From NCBI RefSeq assembly GCF_000817735.3, contig NZ_JTJC03000004.1, forward strand, positions 372,001 to 436,000: DNA of 64,000 bases, given 5' to 3'. Positions 34,543-43,894 of this stretch are shown one piece after another. Below the pieces are notes generated by a model. The model searched no databases, was not told where the DNA came from, and was given only the letters and a program-made list of their open reading frames with translations. The translations under genes were made by a program, and so were the position numbers. Origin of the DNA: Scytonema millei VB511283. GTDB lineage: Bacteria > Cyanobacteriota > Cyanobacteriia > Cyanobacteriales > Chroococcidiopsidaceae. Positions within the stretch are counted from its first letter, which is position 1. Every line of letters begins with the position of its first letter.

Positions 34543-34648
34543 CTTTATGAAGCATATGTTTTTATAGTAATCAGTTATCAGTTATCAGTTATCACGCACT
34601 CTTTCGATCTCAACAACTAACAATCAACAACCAATTACCCAAAAATAG

Positions 34649-35611
34649 ATGAAAAAAATATTATTTTACAGCTTTATTTGCTGTCTAGTTACTGCTTCGG
34701 GATTGGCAGTCAATGCAGAAACACCATCCCTAGTTAAGCAACAAGCAAAAACTCAAATTGCAACTGCTACGACAAAGCCTCAAGTAGAACTATTAGAAGC
34801 TGGAGATGAACCACGGCAAGAACTACGCTTTCGTCCCCAGGTAAATGCAAAACAGACAGCTACTATGACCTTACAAATGGATACAGATATATCTATGGCA
34901 GGTCAAACAATGCCGAAAGTTGATTTACCACCAATAACAGTTGCTATGGATGCAGTAGTAACAAAAGTCGATCCTAACGGTAACATTCACTTCAAATGGT
35001 CTTATTCTAATGTAGATGTCATGAACTCTACCAGCTTGCCACCACAGGTACTGGAAGCGATGCGATCGCAAATGAAAAAGATGGTTGGTACGAGTGGATC
35101 TTTCATCATCGATAATCGCGGACAAATTCAAACAGCTAAATTTGCGTCGTCTCAGAAGTCAGATGCAAATTTCAAACAATTCTCAGAGCAGATGTCAACT
35201 TCTTTCGACCAAATGTCTTCACCTTTGCCTCAAGAAGCAATTGGTATTGGGGCTAAATGGCGTGTCACAACTAAACCTTCTCTTTTGGGAATGAGTGTGA
35301 AGCAAACAATAACATATGAATTGGTGAATCTAAAAGATAATATAGCAACTTTAAATATATGGTTTGAGCAGCACGCTAACCCACAAAAATTAACTCTACC
35401 AGAAATACCAAGCGGAGCTACTGTAACTCTAAAATCATTTGAATCTAAAGGTGATGGGAGGTTGATGATGCAGCTCGATCGCCCTTTTCCGCTTCGTGCT
35501 AATCTGATTGCAAACTCTGAAAATGAGATGAGTATTCAGCAGACTGGTAAAGCAGGTGAAGCGACTAGAAACAGCAAATTTCACATGAAACTTAATCTTC
35601 TATCGAAGTAA
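34649..35611 (+). CDS. Exported protein, DUF6263-like
   Basis: This is a 320-residue protein with a signal peptide (MKKILFYSFICCLVTASG, cleavage near VNAE). The mature part is beta-rich with no cysteines: LRFRPQVNAKQTATMTLQMD, DPNGNIHFKWSYSNVDV and a KGDGRLMMQLDRPFPL stretch. This arrangement matches the DUF6263 type of exported protein, but I am only moderately sure of the family. It could be a periplasmic or outer-membrane-associated lipocalin-like protein. No partner gene was seen. Confidence 0.6.
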   Translation: MKKILFYSFICCLVTASGLAVNAETPSLVKQQAKTQIATATTKPQVELLEAGDEPRQELRFRPQVNAKQTATMTLQMDTDISMAGQTMPKVDLPPITVAMDAVVTKVDPNGNIHFKWSYSNVDVMNSTSLPPQVLEAMRSQMKKMVGTSGSFIIDNRGQIQTAKFASSQKSDANFKQFSEQMSTSFDQMSSPLPQEAIGIGAKWRVTTKPSLLGMSVKQTITYELVNLKDNIATLNIWFEQHANPQKLTLPEIPSGATVTLKSFESKGDGRLMMQLDRPFPLRANLIANSENEMSIQQTGKAGEATRNSKFHMKLNLLSK

Positions 35612-35715
35612 TACTATCTGATAATAAAGGCACTAAATTTAGCATCAGGTAACTGCAAGTCGCGTCTACACAGACAAAACTCACCTGCGAGGGTTAAGAA
35701 GTTTGACTTTCCATG

Positions 35716-35762
35716 AGTCCGCGCAGGCGGACTTGGTTTGTATAGTCGCGAATTCTATTCGC
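35716..35762. repeat. AGTCCGC...GCGGACT repeat at the xdhC 3' end
   Basis: A stem AGTCCGC/GCGGACT is followed by TTGGTTTGTATAGTCGCG and a second AATTC-centred inverted repeat. The copy supplies the last codons and the TAG stop of xdhC. A matching copy is at 36834-36880. Confidence 0.8.
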
Positions 35763-36735
35763 TTAAGCTAATCCTTAGCTGTGATAAAGGGCGACCCGTA
35801 CCACCTCGACGCACTAAAATTAATTCGGCGCAGATACTTACAGCAATTTCTTCTGGTGTCAGCGCTCCAATATCTAAACCGATTGGTGCATAGAGCGATC
35901 GCAATTTATTTGCAGGAATACCCTCTGTTTCTAGCGCTTGAATCACCTGACGTACCCGCTTTTCACTCCCAATCGTACCGATATATTTACACGCAGGATT
36001 TCGAGCTAACAAAACTTTTAAAGCTGCTAAATCGTACTGAAAACCTCGCGTTACTAGTGCTGCATAAAGTTGCGTATGAGTTGCTAATTGCGTCACAACT
36101 GAGGCGATCGCTTGGTGATAAATTGCGGTTGCTTGGGGATAGCGTTCTCGGTTTGCCCACTCTGGGCGTTCGTCTTGAATAATAACTTGAAATCCAATTG
36201 TATGAGCAACTTTTGCTAATTGTTCTCCTACGTGTCCCGCCCCGACGATTAATAAAGTTGGTGGCGGTTGTAGAGTTTCAATAAAAGATTCTTCGGTGGC
36301 AATCAAAGTATTTTCTGATAATAAATATGGCGATTTGTCAAGGGCAAAAGGAGTAACGAGGGTAGCTGTTTGTCCCGACTGGAGTAAATTGAGAATTCGA
36401 GCGACAAGGGCGATCGCCTCTTTACCAGACCACCTTTCCAACCAGATCTGCATGATTCCGCCGCAAATTCCTTGGGTTTGCCGTTGGGGTGCGCCAGTCA
36501 GATCGATCTCTACCAATTGCTTTTCGCCTGTTTCCAGCACGATCGCTGCTTGACGAATGACTTTTGCCTCTCCCGCACCACCACCGATGGTATTGTAGGT
36601 ACGACCGTCAGCACAGATCATCATCTTGGCTCCTACTTCTCTGGGAACCGAGCCTTTAATGGCGATCGCGGTTGCTAGTACGACTGCTCCTTTTTCTAAT
36701 GCTTGAGCGAGTTGCTGGTAGCAATTAATAGTCAT
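35755..36735 (-). CDS. xdhC: XdhC/CoxI-family molybdoenzyme maturation factor
   Basis: The 326-residue protein has the XdhC_CoxI domain (AIAIKGSVPREVGAKMMI, GGGAGEAKVIRQA, GICGGIMQIWLERW) and a C-terminal Rossmann domain (LLIVGAGHVGEQLAKVA, with YIGTIGSEKRVRQVI). XdhC proteins sulfurate and insert the molybdenum cofactor into xanthine dehydrogenase-like enzymes. No xanthine dehydrogenase gene is adjacent. I chose the ATG at 36735; the longer frame adds 15 residues with no family similarity. Two copies of the same repeat bracket the gene. Confidence 0.88.
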   Translation of the reverse strand: MTINCYQQLAQALEKGAVVLATAIAIKGSVPREVGAKMMICADGRTYNTIGGGAGEAKVIRQAAIVLETGEKQLVEIDLTGAPQRQTQGICGGIMQIWLERWSGKEAIALVARILNLLQSGQTATLVTPFALDKSPYLLSENTLIATEESFIETLQPPPTLLIVGAGHVGEQLAKVAHTIGFQVIIQDERPEWANRERYPQATAIYHQAIASVVTQLATHTQLYAALVTRGFQYDLAALKVLLARNPACKYIGTIGSEKRVRQVIQALETEGIPANKLRSLYAPIGLDIGALTPEEIAVSICAELILVRRGGTGRPLSQLRISLSE

Positions 36736-36797
36736 TAGACTTATTTTGAAAATTAAGAGTCGGTAGGGACGTATACCCACACACTGCTATGAAATAA

Positions 36798-36821
36798 GGC
36801 TACTGCATGTAGCCAGTAGCC
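36798..36821. repeat. GGCTACTG hairpin
   Basis: An 8-bp stem (GGCTACTG/CAGTAGCC) lies between xdhC and the rpmA side, without a T-run. Confidence 0.55.
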
Positions 36822-36833
36822 TGAGTAATTCTT

Positions 36834-36880
36834 AGTCCGCAAAGGCGGACTTTGTTTGTGTAGATGCGAATTCAATTCGC
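36834..36880. repeat. AGTCCGC...GCGGACT repeat downstream of rpmA
   Basis: This is the second copy of the element at 35716-35762, with the stem AGTCCGC-AAAG-GCGGACT, then TTTGTTTGTGTAGATGCG and AATTCAATTCGC. It lies 13 bases past the rpmA stop. On the plus strand the hairpin is followed by a T-rich stretch. Confidence 0.8.
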
Positions 36881-36892
36881 GCTCTAACCAAT

Positions 36893-37180
36893 CTACGCTG
36901 TAGCTGCTGCGGGTTCAGCCGCAGTTGCAGGAGCATATACGCTCACCTTCTTGCGGCTTTTACCCTTTCTTTCAAACGTCACTACGCCATCAATCAGGGC
37001 AAATAAAGTATCATCGCTACCGATGCCGACATTGTTACCAGGGTGAAACTTCGTTCCCCGTTGCCGTACCAAAATATTACCTGCCCGCACGACTTGACCA
37101 CCAAAACGCTTAACACCTAGACGTTGAGCATTAGAGTCGCGACCGTTGCGAGTACTACCTGTTCCTTTCTTATGAGCCAT
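36893..37180 (-). CDS. rpmA: 50S ribosomal protein L27
   Basis: This 95-residue protein has the invariant L27 core ([59 protein letters not shown]) and an Ala-rich C-terminal tail. It sits at the peptidyl-transferase centre of the 50S subunit. It is 95 bases downstream of rplU and forms the usual rplU-rpmA operon. Confidence 0.98.
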   Translation of the reverse strand: MAHKKGTGSTRNGRDSNAQRLGVKRFGGQVVRAGNILVRQRGTKFHPGNNVGIGSDDTLFALIDGVVTFERKGKSRKKVSVYAPATAAEPAAATA

Positions 37181-37275
37181 TGTATCCTCTGCGCTATTTT
37201 TTCTATCTCTACTTCATTATTACGAGCCGAGCGCGATCTACCCAAGATTTAAGGATGTTGCGATCGCCCCCCATT

Positions 37276-37683
37276 CTATTCTGATGCAGTTTCCTCTGTG
37301 GTTTCAGCAGGCGCTTGACTAGCTGAAGTCTCAGTCGTAGCCGCTGCTTGAGCTGTCAACTTGGAACCATTGAGGTTAATCGAGTCAATCATCAGTCTGG
37401 TGATTTCTTGCCGATGTCCCCGCTTTTTGCGCGTCTTTTTCTTGGGCTTCATCTTGTACACCAAGACTTTACGCCCTCGTAGGTGTCGTACCACTGTTCC
37501 TTCTACGGTTGCGCCGTTAATTAACGGTTGCCCGACGGTAACATTGCCGTCGTGCTGCACCAACAAAACTTTTTCAATAGTCACTGTTGCATCAGGTTCT
37601 GCTGCCAGGAGTTCGATATCATAAAAACGCCCTGGTTCTACCCTCAGCTGCTTACCACCGGTTTCAATAATTGCGTAGGTCAT
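37276..37683 (-). CDS. rplU: 50S ribosomal protein L21
   Basis: The 135-residue L21 has [20 protein letters not shown] at the N-terminus and the RNA-binding [20 protein letters not shown] near residue 80. A C-terminal Ala/Thr/Glu-rich tail of about 30 residues extends beyond bacterial L21 and is common in cyanobacteria. It binds 23S rRNA. It is first in the operon with rpmA and divergent from the SDR gene. Confidence 0.98.
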   Translation of the reverse strand: MTYAIIETGGKQLRVEPGRFYDIELLAAEPDATVTIEKVLLVQHDGNVTVGQPLINGATVEGTVVRHLRGRKVLVYKMKPKKKTRKKRGHRQEITRLMIDSINLNGSKLTAQAAATTETSASQAPAETTEETASE

Positions 37684-37930
37684 GAGTTTGTAATGATTGT
37701 GCCGTACAGGTAGCTGATTGCTCGATTTGAGAACATTTCAGCTTTTGTGTTCGGTCTACCTGATCCGAGCCGGAATTAGACAGACGATCTACAATTATAC
37801 CTTGATGCTTGACGTAGAAGTCAAGAAAGTTTGGAGCAAGCGGAAAATGCAATTAGCAAGAAACGGCGATCGTATCCCGTGACTACAAGTAATGTACAAC
37901 AAAAGAATATACAGTTCAAAAAGCGATCGC

Positions 37931-38803
37931 ATGAAAAAACTTCTAGTTACTGGCGCAAGTGGTTTTTTAGGTTGGCATTTATGTCAGTTGGCAAAACAGC
38001 AATGGGATGTATATAGTACGTACTTTTCCCATGAAATAGAAATTCCAGGCGTGACGATGCTTAAAATCGATTTGCGAGATTTTCAAGCACTCAAGCATCT
38101 GTTTCAACAAATTCAACCTTCAGCTGCAATCCATACTGCGGCGCAGTCAAGTCCCAATTATTGCCAAACTCATGCAGAAGAGTCATACGCGATTAATGTG
38201 ATGACTTCTTTAAATATTGCTGGATTGTGTGCAGATTATGGCATCCGCTATATTTTTACTTCTACTGACTTAGTTTTTGATGGTTTAAACGCGCCTTATC
38301 GGGAAATAGATCCGGTATCTCCTGTGAATGCTTATGGAGAGCAAAAAGTTCAAGCTGAAGAGGGAATTTTAACACGTTATCCCTTGGGGACAATTTGTCG
38401 AATGCCTTTAATGTTTGGTATGGCAACGCCAACAGCGACTAGTTTTATGCAGCCTTTTATGCAAACTCTACAAGATGGAAAAGAATTAGCATTATTTACA
38501 GATGAATTTCGTACTCCTGCCAGTGGTACGACAGCAGCTAAGGGGCTTTTGATGGTGTTAGAGAAGCAGATTCAAGGTATGATTCATTTAGGTGGAAAAG
38601 AGCGGTTATCGCGTTATGATTTTGGTCGGTTACTTGTAGAGGTATTTCAACTTCCTGCAACTGGATTAAAATCGTGTCGTCAGCAAGATGTAAAAATGGC
38701 TGCGCCTCGACCTGCTGATGTTTCTTTAGATAGTTCTCAGGCTTTTCATTTGGGATATCAGCCTCTTTCTGTAAAAGAAGAGTTAGAGGTTTTGCGAAGC
38801 TAA
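37931..38803 (+). CDS. SDR-family sugar nucleotide reductase, RmlD-like
   Basis: This is a 290-residue extended short-chain dehydrogenase. The NAD(P)-binding motif is TGASGFLGWHL, the AAQS...N region follows, and the catalytic triad is in STDLVFDG and the YGEQKVQAEE segment (Tyr-x-x-x-Lys form). Overall it resembles dTDP-4-dehydrorhamnose reductases and NAD-dependent epimerases, so a cell-wall or exopolysaccharide role is likely. The ATG at 37931 is chosen because the GASGFLG motif then lies at the expected distance from the start. The substrate is unknown. Confidence 0.82.
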   Translation: MKKLLVTGASGFLGWHLCQLAKQQWDVYSTYFSHEIEIPGVTMLKIDLRDFQALKHLFQQIQPSAAIHTAAQSSPNYCQTHAEESYAINVMTSLNIAGLCADYGIRYIFTSTDLVFDGLNAPYREIDPVSPVNAYGEQKVQAEEGILTRYPLGTICRMPLMFGMATPTATSFMQPFMQTLQDGKELALFTDEFRTPASGTTAAKGLLMVLEKQIQGMIHLGGKERLSRYDFGRLLVEVFQLPATGLKSCRQQDVKMAAPRPADVSLDSSQAFHLGYQPLSVKEELEVLRS

Positions 38804-38833
38804 GTCTGTTATGTTTGCGATCGCACCAGTTGG

Positions 38834-39316
38834 TTATTTTTCTTCTACTAGCTTAGCAATTTCGATTGCTAAAGTATTATATCCAATTTCTTTACAGGCA
38901 AAAGCTAGAGCGCACAAAGCATAATCTCGTTCGTCAACGTCTTCTAACGTTTTGGCAAGTTGTAAAGCTCGATCTAATAGATTTAATCCTTTATCTTCTA
39001 TACCGAGCTTGACATATCCACTACCTATTTTACTAAATTCAGTTATTTTTGTAGATCTGTCGGAGATTGCTTGAGTAGCTTCCAAGGCTCGATCTAAAAT
39101 TTCCAAACACTTATCTGCTAATTTTATTTCTATACACGCGATCGCCAATTCGTTTAAGTAATATGCTTTAGTAGCAATATCGGCGATCGTTTCAACTTGT
39201 TCCAAGGCATCAGCCGATAATCGCAAAGCACTATCTCTGTGTATTGGCTTGACTTGCTTGCGCAACTTACTAATTAGAAACTGAATTCTTTCTTCAAGTG
39301 TAAAATGGTTCTCCAT
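38834..39316 (-). CDS. Helical-repeat (TPR-like) protein
   Basis: The 160-residue product is made of tandem helical hairpins of about 35-40 residues (KCLEILDRALEATQAISDRS; KGLNLLDRALQLAKTLEDVD; YALCALAFACKEIGYNTLAI). It resembles TPR-type scaffolds. I take the ATG at 39316 because the 47 residues before it in the longer frame have no such pattern. It is convergent with the SDR gene, 30 bases apart. No function is known. Confidence 0.6.
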   Translation of the reverse strand: MENHFTLEERIQFLISKLRKQVKPIHRDSALRLSADALEQVETIADIATKAYYLNELAIACIEIKLADKCLEILDRALEATQAISDRSTKITEFSKIGSGYVKLGIEDKGLNLLDRALQLAKTLEDVDERDYALCALAFACKEIGYNTLAIEIAKLVEEK

Positions 39317-39543
39317 TCCGACTCTTCTGGATTGAGCATCTTTGCTCGCCCAGATATGTAAGTTCTCTATGAAATATTTTACTAATGATAGATGACTAAA
39401 GATCGATGACCAAAAATTACTGGGTCTAACTACCACTTGGCTCAAATCATAACTCACAGCACAACTGCTAGTTATAAATTGAATCAGCGTGGAAACTAGA
39501 CCCAGTGAATTAAATCAAAAATAAAGCTGAAATTTAATCAACT

Positions 39544-40305
39544 CTATTTTCTACCACGGGATGGTACTAGACTTAGATAGTCAAGGTCAAAGGCAGAAAC
39601 GCGCTGAGCGTAATTACCTTTGTTATTAATCGATGCTGCCATATCAGCATACTTGCGAGGATCTCCTTCCCGCAGCTGCTTTTCTTTCGACTTGCGGCTG
39701 TAGAACTGATCCAGGGTAAAGCGCCAGTCTGTTTTGACTGTACCAGCAGTTTCGCGGAAATCGTCACCGTAACGAGGGGTAACGAGATTGAAGGGTCTAC
39801 CTTCCATCCGCTTGCGCTGGAAAGGAACGATGTAATCTCCAAATGCATCGGTGTATTCGTCGCTGTCTAGCAAAGCATCTACTAAACCGTAGAATCCTTT
39901 CGTACCGATGACAATTGACCAAGCAATTTGTTCTTCTTTGTTGTAAGAAGAACGACCTAAGAAACGCTTGAGGCAAATATCTACAAGTCGGTAGTTATTG
40001 TTAACTGAAACTACCATTTCGTAGAATCTTTCCGACTTAGCTAAGCCGCGAATAAAGTCGCGCACGGTAATTGCGCGATTCTTCAACTGCGATTCTAGTT
40101 GAATTTGGCGGTTGATTCTAAGAGTTTCGTGTTCGCTAAATACCTGACGGTAAGCAGCCCAAATTAACTCTTGAATCTCTGCTGGAGAATTAGCATCTTC
40201 CACACGATAGATGTATGGAGTGTCTTCGTTTTGATCCGCAACGCCAAAGCTGCGGACTCTATGATTTTGCGTAGTTGGTTTGTAATCGAGTAACGGCAGT
40301 GCCAT
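39544..40305 (-). CDS. cpcG: Phycobilisome rod-core linker CpcG (third copy)
   Basis: This 253-residue protein has an N-terminal phycobilisome linker domain (PBS_linker_poly) with [45 protein letters not shown] and [20 protein letters not shown]. It attaches peripheral rods to the allophycocyanin core. Its C-terminus is soluble ([15 protein letters not shown]), with no membrane helix, so it is not the CpcL type. It is the most divergent of three tandem copies, with an insertion-rich C-terminal tail. It ends the cpc operon. Confidence 0.95.
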   Translation of the reverse strand: MALPLLDYKPTTQNHRVRSFGVADQNEDTPYIYRVEDANSPAEIQELIWAAYRQVFSEHETLRINRQIQLESQLKNRAITVRDFIRGLAKSERFYEMVVSVNNNYRLVDICLKRFLGRSSYNKEEQIAWSIVIGTKGFYGLVDALLDSDEYTDAFGDYIVPFQRKRMEGRPFNLVTPRYGDDFRETAGTVKTDWRFTLDQFYSRKSKEKQLREGDPRKYADMAASINNKGNYAQRVSAFDLDYLSLVPSRGRK

Positions 40306-40525
40306 GAGGGATTCTCCCGTCTAGGTTAATCGCACAAAATGAAAACAGATAAATTCAAACTGAATTTATCGATCGCTTTCCATGAATTGGAAAGTTTTTG
40401 AAACAAGCAAAGCCTATATGTATAGAGCTTTCTAGCTTATTATCCCACGTAGGGTAGGCAGAATGTTGGTTCGTGAGTAAGTCAATCTGTGGCTGTTAGA
40501 TTTTCCTACTATTAAACTTTCAAAA

Positions 40526-41269
40526 TTACAGCCGCACGGGAAAACTTGCTGAAGGATTGATAGAAACGGGCGTTGTTGATTTTTCCTTCCGTGACGTATC
40601 AGGAATGCTAATATTAGCCGTGCTAACTGGCTGGGGTGTTACGGTTCTGATATTCAGCGATCGCGCCATGTCAAAGAAGTTGCTAATCGCGCCAGATTTA
40701 TAGCGTTCGGTTTCCTCTTTATCGCGCCAGTAGTCAGCGTAACGCGGTGTTACCAAATTAAACGGTCTGTCTTTAAACCGTCGTCTTTGGTAGGGTACGG
40801 TAGTATCGCCAAAATTCTGCTGGTACTCTTCGCTATCAATTAGTGCATCGACAAAACCACCCCAGCCAAGGGTAGCAATTTTAATCGACCAAGCAATTTC
40901 TTCGTCTTTGTTGTAAGATGCACGTCCTAGCAACCGCTTTAGGGCAATATCTACGAGTCGATAGTTCGAGTTTGTTTCTACCACCAAGCGGCGGAACGAT
41001 GCTGACTTAGCTAAACCGCGAATAAAGTCCCGCACGGTGATAGCGCGATTCTTCAGTTGAGATTCTAGCTGTTCTTGGCGATAGAATTTGAGAATTTCGT
41101 GTTCGCTAAAAACTTGGCGATACGCAGCCCAAATCAATTCTTGATTATCGCTGGGTTCTGTACAATCTTCCAAGCGATAAATCCAAGGAGTATCTTCACT
41201 TGGAACTTCGTAACCAGCCACCCGCTGATTTTGCGAACTGGGTTTGTATTCAAGGAGGGGTATTGACAT
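40526..41269 (-). CDS. cpcG: Phycobilisome rod-core linker CpcG (second copy)
   Basis: The 247-residue protein shares the linker domain with its neighbours ([58 protein letters not shown]). The C-terminal tail differs ([20 protein letters not shown]) and is predicted to be disordered. CpcG paralogues with different tails are thought to give rods different core-attachment positions. It lies 90 bases from the first copy. Confidence 0.95.
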   Translation of the reverse strand: MSIPLLEYKPSSQNQRVAGYEVPSEDTPWIYRLEDCTEPSDNQELIWAAYRQVFSEHEILKFYRQEQLESQLKNRAITVRDFIRGLAKSASFRRLVVETNSNYRLVDIALKRLLGRASYNKDEEIAWSIKIATLGWGGFVDALIDSEEYQQNFGDTTVPYQRRRFKDRPFNLVTPRYADYWRDKEETERYKSGAISNFFDMARSLNIRTVTPQPVSTANISIPDTSRKEKSTTPVSINPSASFPVRL

Positions 41270-41280
41270 ATTTACTAGGG

Positions 41281-41310
41281 TTAAGGGGTAAGGGGTAAGG
41301 GGTAAGGGGT
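41281..41310. repeat. Heptamer array (TAAGGGG)n
   Basis: Four tandem TAAGGGG units lie between two cpcG genes. The copy ends about 11 bases from the second cpcG start. Confidence 0.85.
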
Positions 41311-41359
41311 AGGAGGCAAGAGGTAAACTTCTTCCTTGTCTCCCTTGTCCCCCTTGTCT

Positions 41360-42199
41360 TCAGTTCCTCGGATCGGAGGGAATATAGTCGTAGGGTAGAG
41401 CGACTTTGGTACGTTTGATCGAGGTTTGGGGCAACGTGTCTTTGCGTGTCGTGTCGGGGATCTCCATTGTTGAGATTTGGGAGAGAACCCGATCGCGCGA
41501 TCGCTGATAGTTGACTTGTGGAGTCAATATCCCACCAGCCATTGCGAAGAAGTTAGAGGGAATTGCCTGACGCACCAATTCTTTCGTAACATCTCCAGTC
41601 TTGCGGGCGCGGTAGTAGCCACTACCTTGTGAGGTGCGAACGCTTTCGCGATCGCGCCAGTCGCCGTTATAACGTGGGTTTACCAAGTTAAAGGGACGAC
41701 CTTTATAACGACGGCGTTGATAGGGTACGATGTCGTTGCCGAAGTTTTCGCGGTACTCTTCGCTATCGACGATCGCATCGATAAAGCCGTTCAAGCCTTT
41801 GGTAGCGATGACAATTGACCAAGCGATTTGCTCTTTTTGGTTATAAGTAGCGCGTCCTAAAAATCGTTTAAAGGAGATATCCACTAAGCGATAGTTAGAA
41901 TTGGTTTCTCCAACTAACTCGCGGTAGACATCCGATTTACCCAAACCGCGAACAAAATCCCGCACGGTGATAGCCCGGTTACGGAGTTGAGATTCGAGGA
42001 AGGGTTGGCGATAGCTTTCAATAATTAGGTGTTCGCTGAAGATTTGGCGATAACCCGCCCAGATAATTTCATCGATATCCGATGCCGAGGAAGTATCTGT
42101 TAAGCGATAGCCAATTGGCGTATCTTCGCTAGGAACTTCGTAACCCTCAACCCGCTGATTTTGGCTGGAGGGTTTGACTTCAAGTAATGGTATTGACAT
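41360..42199 (-). CDS. cpcG: Phycobilisome rod-core linker CpcG (first copy)
   Basis: The longest of the three copies at 279 residues, it keeps the linker domain ([55 protein letters not shown]) and has a long basic C-terminal tail (YYRARKTGDVTKELVRQAIP, then KVALPYDYIPSDPRN). The tail is expected to reach into the core. It lies directly behind cpcF, separated by a repeat element of the 67-bp family. Confidence 0.95.
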   Translation of the reverse strand: MSIPLLEVKPSSQNQRVEGYEVPSEDTPIGYRLTDTSSASDIDEIIWAGYRQIFSEHLIIESYRQPFLESQLRNRAITVRDFVRGLGKSDVYRELVGETNSNYRLVDISFKRFLGRATYNQKEQIAWSIVIATKGLNGFIDAIVDSEEYRENFGNDIVPYQRRRYKGRPFNLVNPRYNGDWRDRESVRTSQGSGYYRARKTGDVTKELVRQAIPSNFFAMAGGILTPQVNYQRSRDRVLSQISTMEIPDTTRKDTLPQTSIKRTKVALPYDYIPSDPRN

Positions 42200-42232
42200 T
42201 TTTCAGTTATCAGTTAACAGTTGTCAGTTGTC

Positions 42233-42299
42233 GTAGGGGCGGTTTTTTTGAGCATAGCTGTACTAAAATCAACAGTTCTGCGGTTAAACCCGCCCGTAC
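42233..42299. repeat. 67-bp inverted-repeat element between cpcF and cpcG
   Basis: The termini are GTAGGGGCGGTTTTT and TTAAACCCGCCCGTAC, with a total of 67 bases and an interior unrelated to copies A-C. It is flanked by TCAGTTG-type repeats. Confidence 0.85.
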
Positions 42300-42342
42300 A
42301 ATTGTTAGATGTCGGTGAGTCAAGCAAGAGGCAAGAGGTTTC

Positions 42343-42376
42343 TGACTTACGACTTACGACTTACGACTTACGACTT
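42343..42376. repeat. Heptamer array (CTTACGA)n forming the cpcF 3' end
   Basis: Almost five tandem units of CTTACGA run across the cpcF stop. On the coding strand they read GTCGTAAGTCG and supply the last residues (VVSRKS) and the TAA. Confidence 0.85.
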
Positions 42377-42986
42377 CATTTATTGCTAGTTGGGCGCGGG
42401 CGCGGACTGCTGGATCGGCATCAGACTCAATCATTTGCATTAAATGAGGCTGAATTTTTGCTTGTAGGTCTGATAGTTGTAACAAACCATGCAAGCCGAC
42501 TACAGCCGCGTAACGAATCGACCAGTCGGAGTCTTGAGAGACTGAGAGTAAGGTTTTCAAGGCTTGATGTTGAGCTGCCGTGCGATCGGCTGGAGTGGCG
42601 ATCGCTTGCCAACACATGCTGCCTAACCCCTTAGCCGCTGCCCTGCGGACGCTGGGAGCAAAGTCTGTTGCTGCTGCTGTCGCCAACACTTCTAAAGCAA
42701 GAGGGTCGGCGATCGCCGCTATAGCGCGAATGCTATAAGCTCTGGCTCCGTAGTTATAGCCATCCAATTTGTCAATTAACGGCTGTACTGCTTTCGCACC
42801 CAATTGCGTTAACCCTTCTACCGCTGCTACTGCGGCAACTGGGTTGTTGTACCCCAGGACAGCAATTAAAGTTGCAATCCCCGCCTCATCTTTCGCTGCT
42901 GCCAGCGATCGCACCGCCGCCACCAAGCTTTCGGGCGAATCTGCCCGATCTACGGCTTGAATGAGGTTTTGGGTTGAGGTGGTCAT
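42354..42986 (-). CDS. cpcF: Phycocyanin alpha-subunit phycocyanobilin lyase, CpcF subunit
   Basis: This 210-residue HEAT-repeat protein partners CpcE to attach phycocyanobilin to Cys84 of CpcA. Typical CpcF segments are DRADSPESLVAAVRSLAAAK, LGYNNPVAAVAAVEGL and YGARAYSIRAIAAIADPLAL. It lacks the NHCQGN motif of PecF. The final residues derive from a heptamer repeat, so the original C-terminus may have differed. It follows cpcE by 73 bases. Confidence 0.95.
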   Translation of the reverse strand: MTTSTQNLIQAVDRADSPESLVAAVRSLAAAKDEAGIATLIAVLGYNNPVAAVAAVEGLTQLGAKAVQPLIDKLDGYNYGARAYSIRAIAAIADPLALEVLATAAATDFAPSVRRAAAKGLGSMCWQAIATPADRTAAQHQALKTLLSVSQDSDWSIRYAAVVGLHGLLQLSDLQAKIQPHLMQMIESDADPAVRARAQLAINEVVSRKS

Positions 42987-43059
42987 GGGAGTGGCTAGTG
43001 GCTAGTGGCTAGTGACTGGGGAGGGAGAGGCTAAACTCTACACTCTTTGCCTTTTGCCT

Positions 43060-43878
43060 TTACAACAAAGAATCCATCAGACTCATCAACCGGATGGCTG
43101 GGTCGGAAAGTTGAGTAGGCTGGGTTTGCAATTGCGACTCTAGGAGTCCTTTGAGGGAGAGGAGTTTGAAGCTATTTTCCGCCCTACAGGAGGCGATCGC
43201 TGCGGCTGCACCGATGTAACCAATTGCCCCCAAATCTGATAAAACGACCCGTCGCAATTTCAGGTCGTCGCTGTTCAACCCAGCTACTAAGCGCTGTCCG
43301 TAGCTATCTTCTTGAGTCAGCTGGTACATTGCCCGCAGTGCCGCATATTGGATTTTGGGACTGGGATGCTCTGTAAATGGCTGAATCAGAGATATGGCTT
43401 CTTTCGCTTGTAGCGCTCCCAAAGCTTCGAGAACGCTATCGTAGGGCTGGGTGAGATGAGGTCTACCTGGTACGTCAACAGCTGCATCAACACCGCCGTC
43501 CAACAGTTTCGTCAATGCGGGGATAGCAGATGGATCGCCTAACATGGCTAAAGATTGGGCTGCGGCTTCCCTGACGTAGAAATCATCGCAGTCCAAACAG
43601 CAAATAAGCCCTGGGACTGCTCGCCGATCGCTCAGCTTGCCCAAGGCTCTTGCTGCATTACGGCGCAGGGGATAACCGCCTAATTCTGTCCGGTCGGCTT
43701 CATCTTCTAAGGCAGCGATCAAAACATCAACGGCGGCTGGTTCTCGGACGCGAAATTTGCCCAACCACCAAGCTGCGTAATAACGCAAGCTTAGATCTGG
43801 CGATCGCAAGTTGGCGATCGCTTGTTCCACCGTTAATCCTGTTGCTGCTACCTCTAGTTCTTCCGCACTAGACTCCAT
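43060..43878 (-). CDS. cpcE: Phycocyanin alpha-subunit phycocyanobilin lyase, CpcE subunit
   Basis: The 272-residue product is made of HEAT/PBS-lyase repeats: LSLRYYAAWWLGKFRV, YPLRRNAARALGKLSDRRAV and VREAAAQSLAMLGDPSAIP. CpcE forms a heterodimer with CpcF that transfers phycocyanobilin to alpha-phycocyanin. It follows cpcD by only 16 bases. It is about 18 residues longer than the pecE gene product and intact, which is useful for comparing the broken pecE. Confidence 0.96.
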   Translation of the reverse strand: MESSAEELEVAATGLTVEQAIANLRSPDLSLRYYAAWWLGKFRVREPAAVDVLIAALEDEADRTELGGYPLRRNAARALGKLSDRRAVPGLICCLDCDDFYVREAAAQSLAMLGDPSAIPALTKLLDGGVDAAVDVPGRPHLTQPYDSVLEALGALQAKEAISLIQPFTEHPSPKIQYAALRAMYQLTQEDSYGQRLVAGLNSDDLKLRRVVLSDLGAIGYIGAAAAIASCRAENSFKLLSLKGLLESQLQTQPTQLSDPAIRLMSLMDSLL

Positions 43879-43894
43879 TGCGTCAAACCTATGC

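Noticed and set aside
42354-42986. cpcF suspected as a truncated pseudogene because of its repeat-coded end
   Set aside because: The HEAT region is complete and the length is normal for CpcF; only the last few residues come from the repeat.
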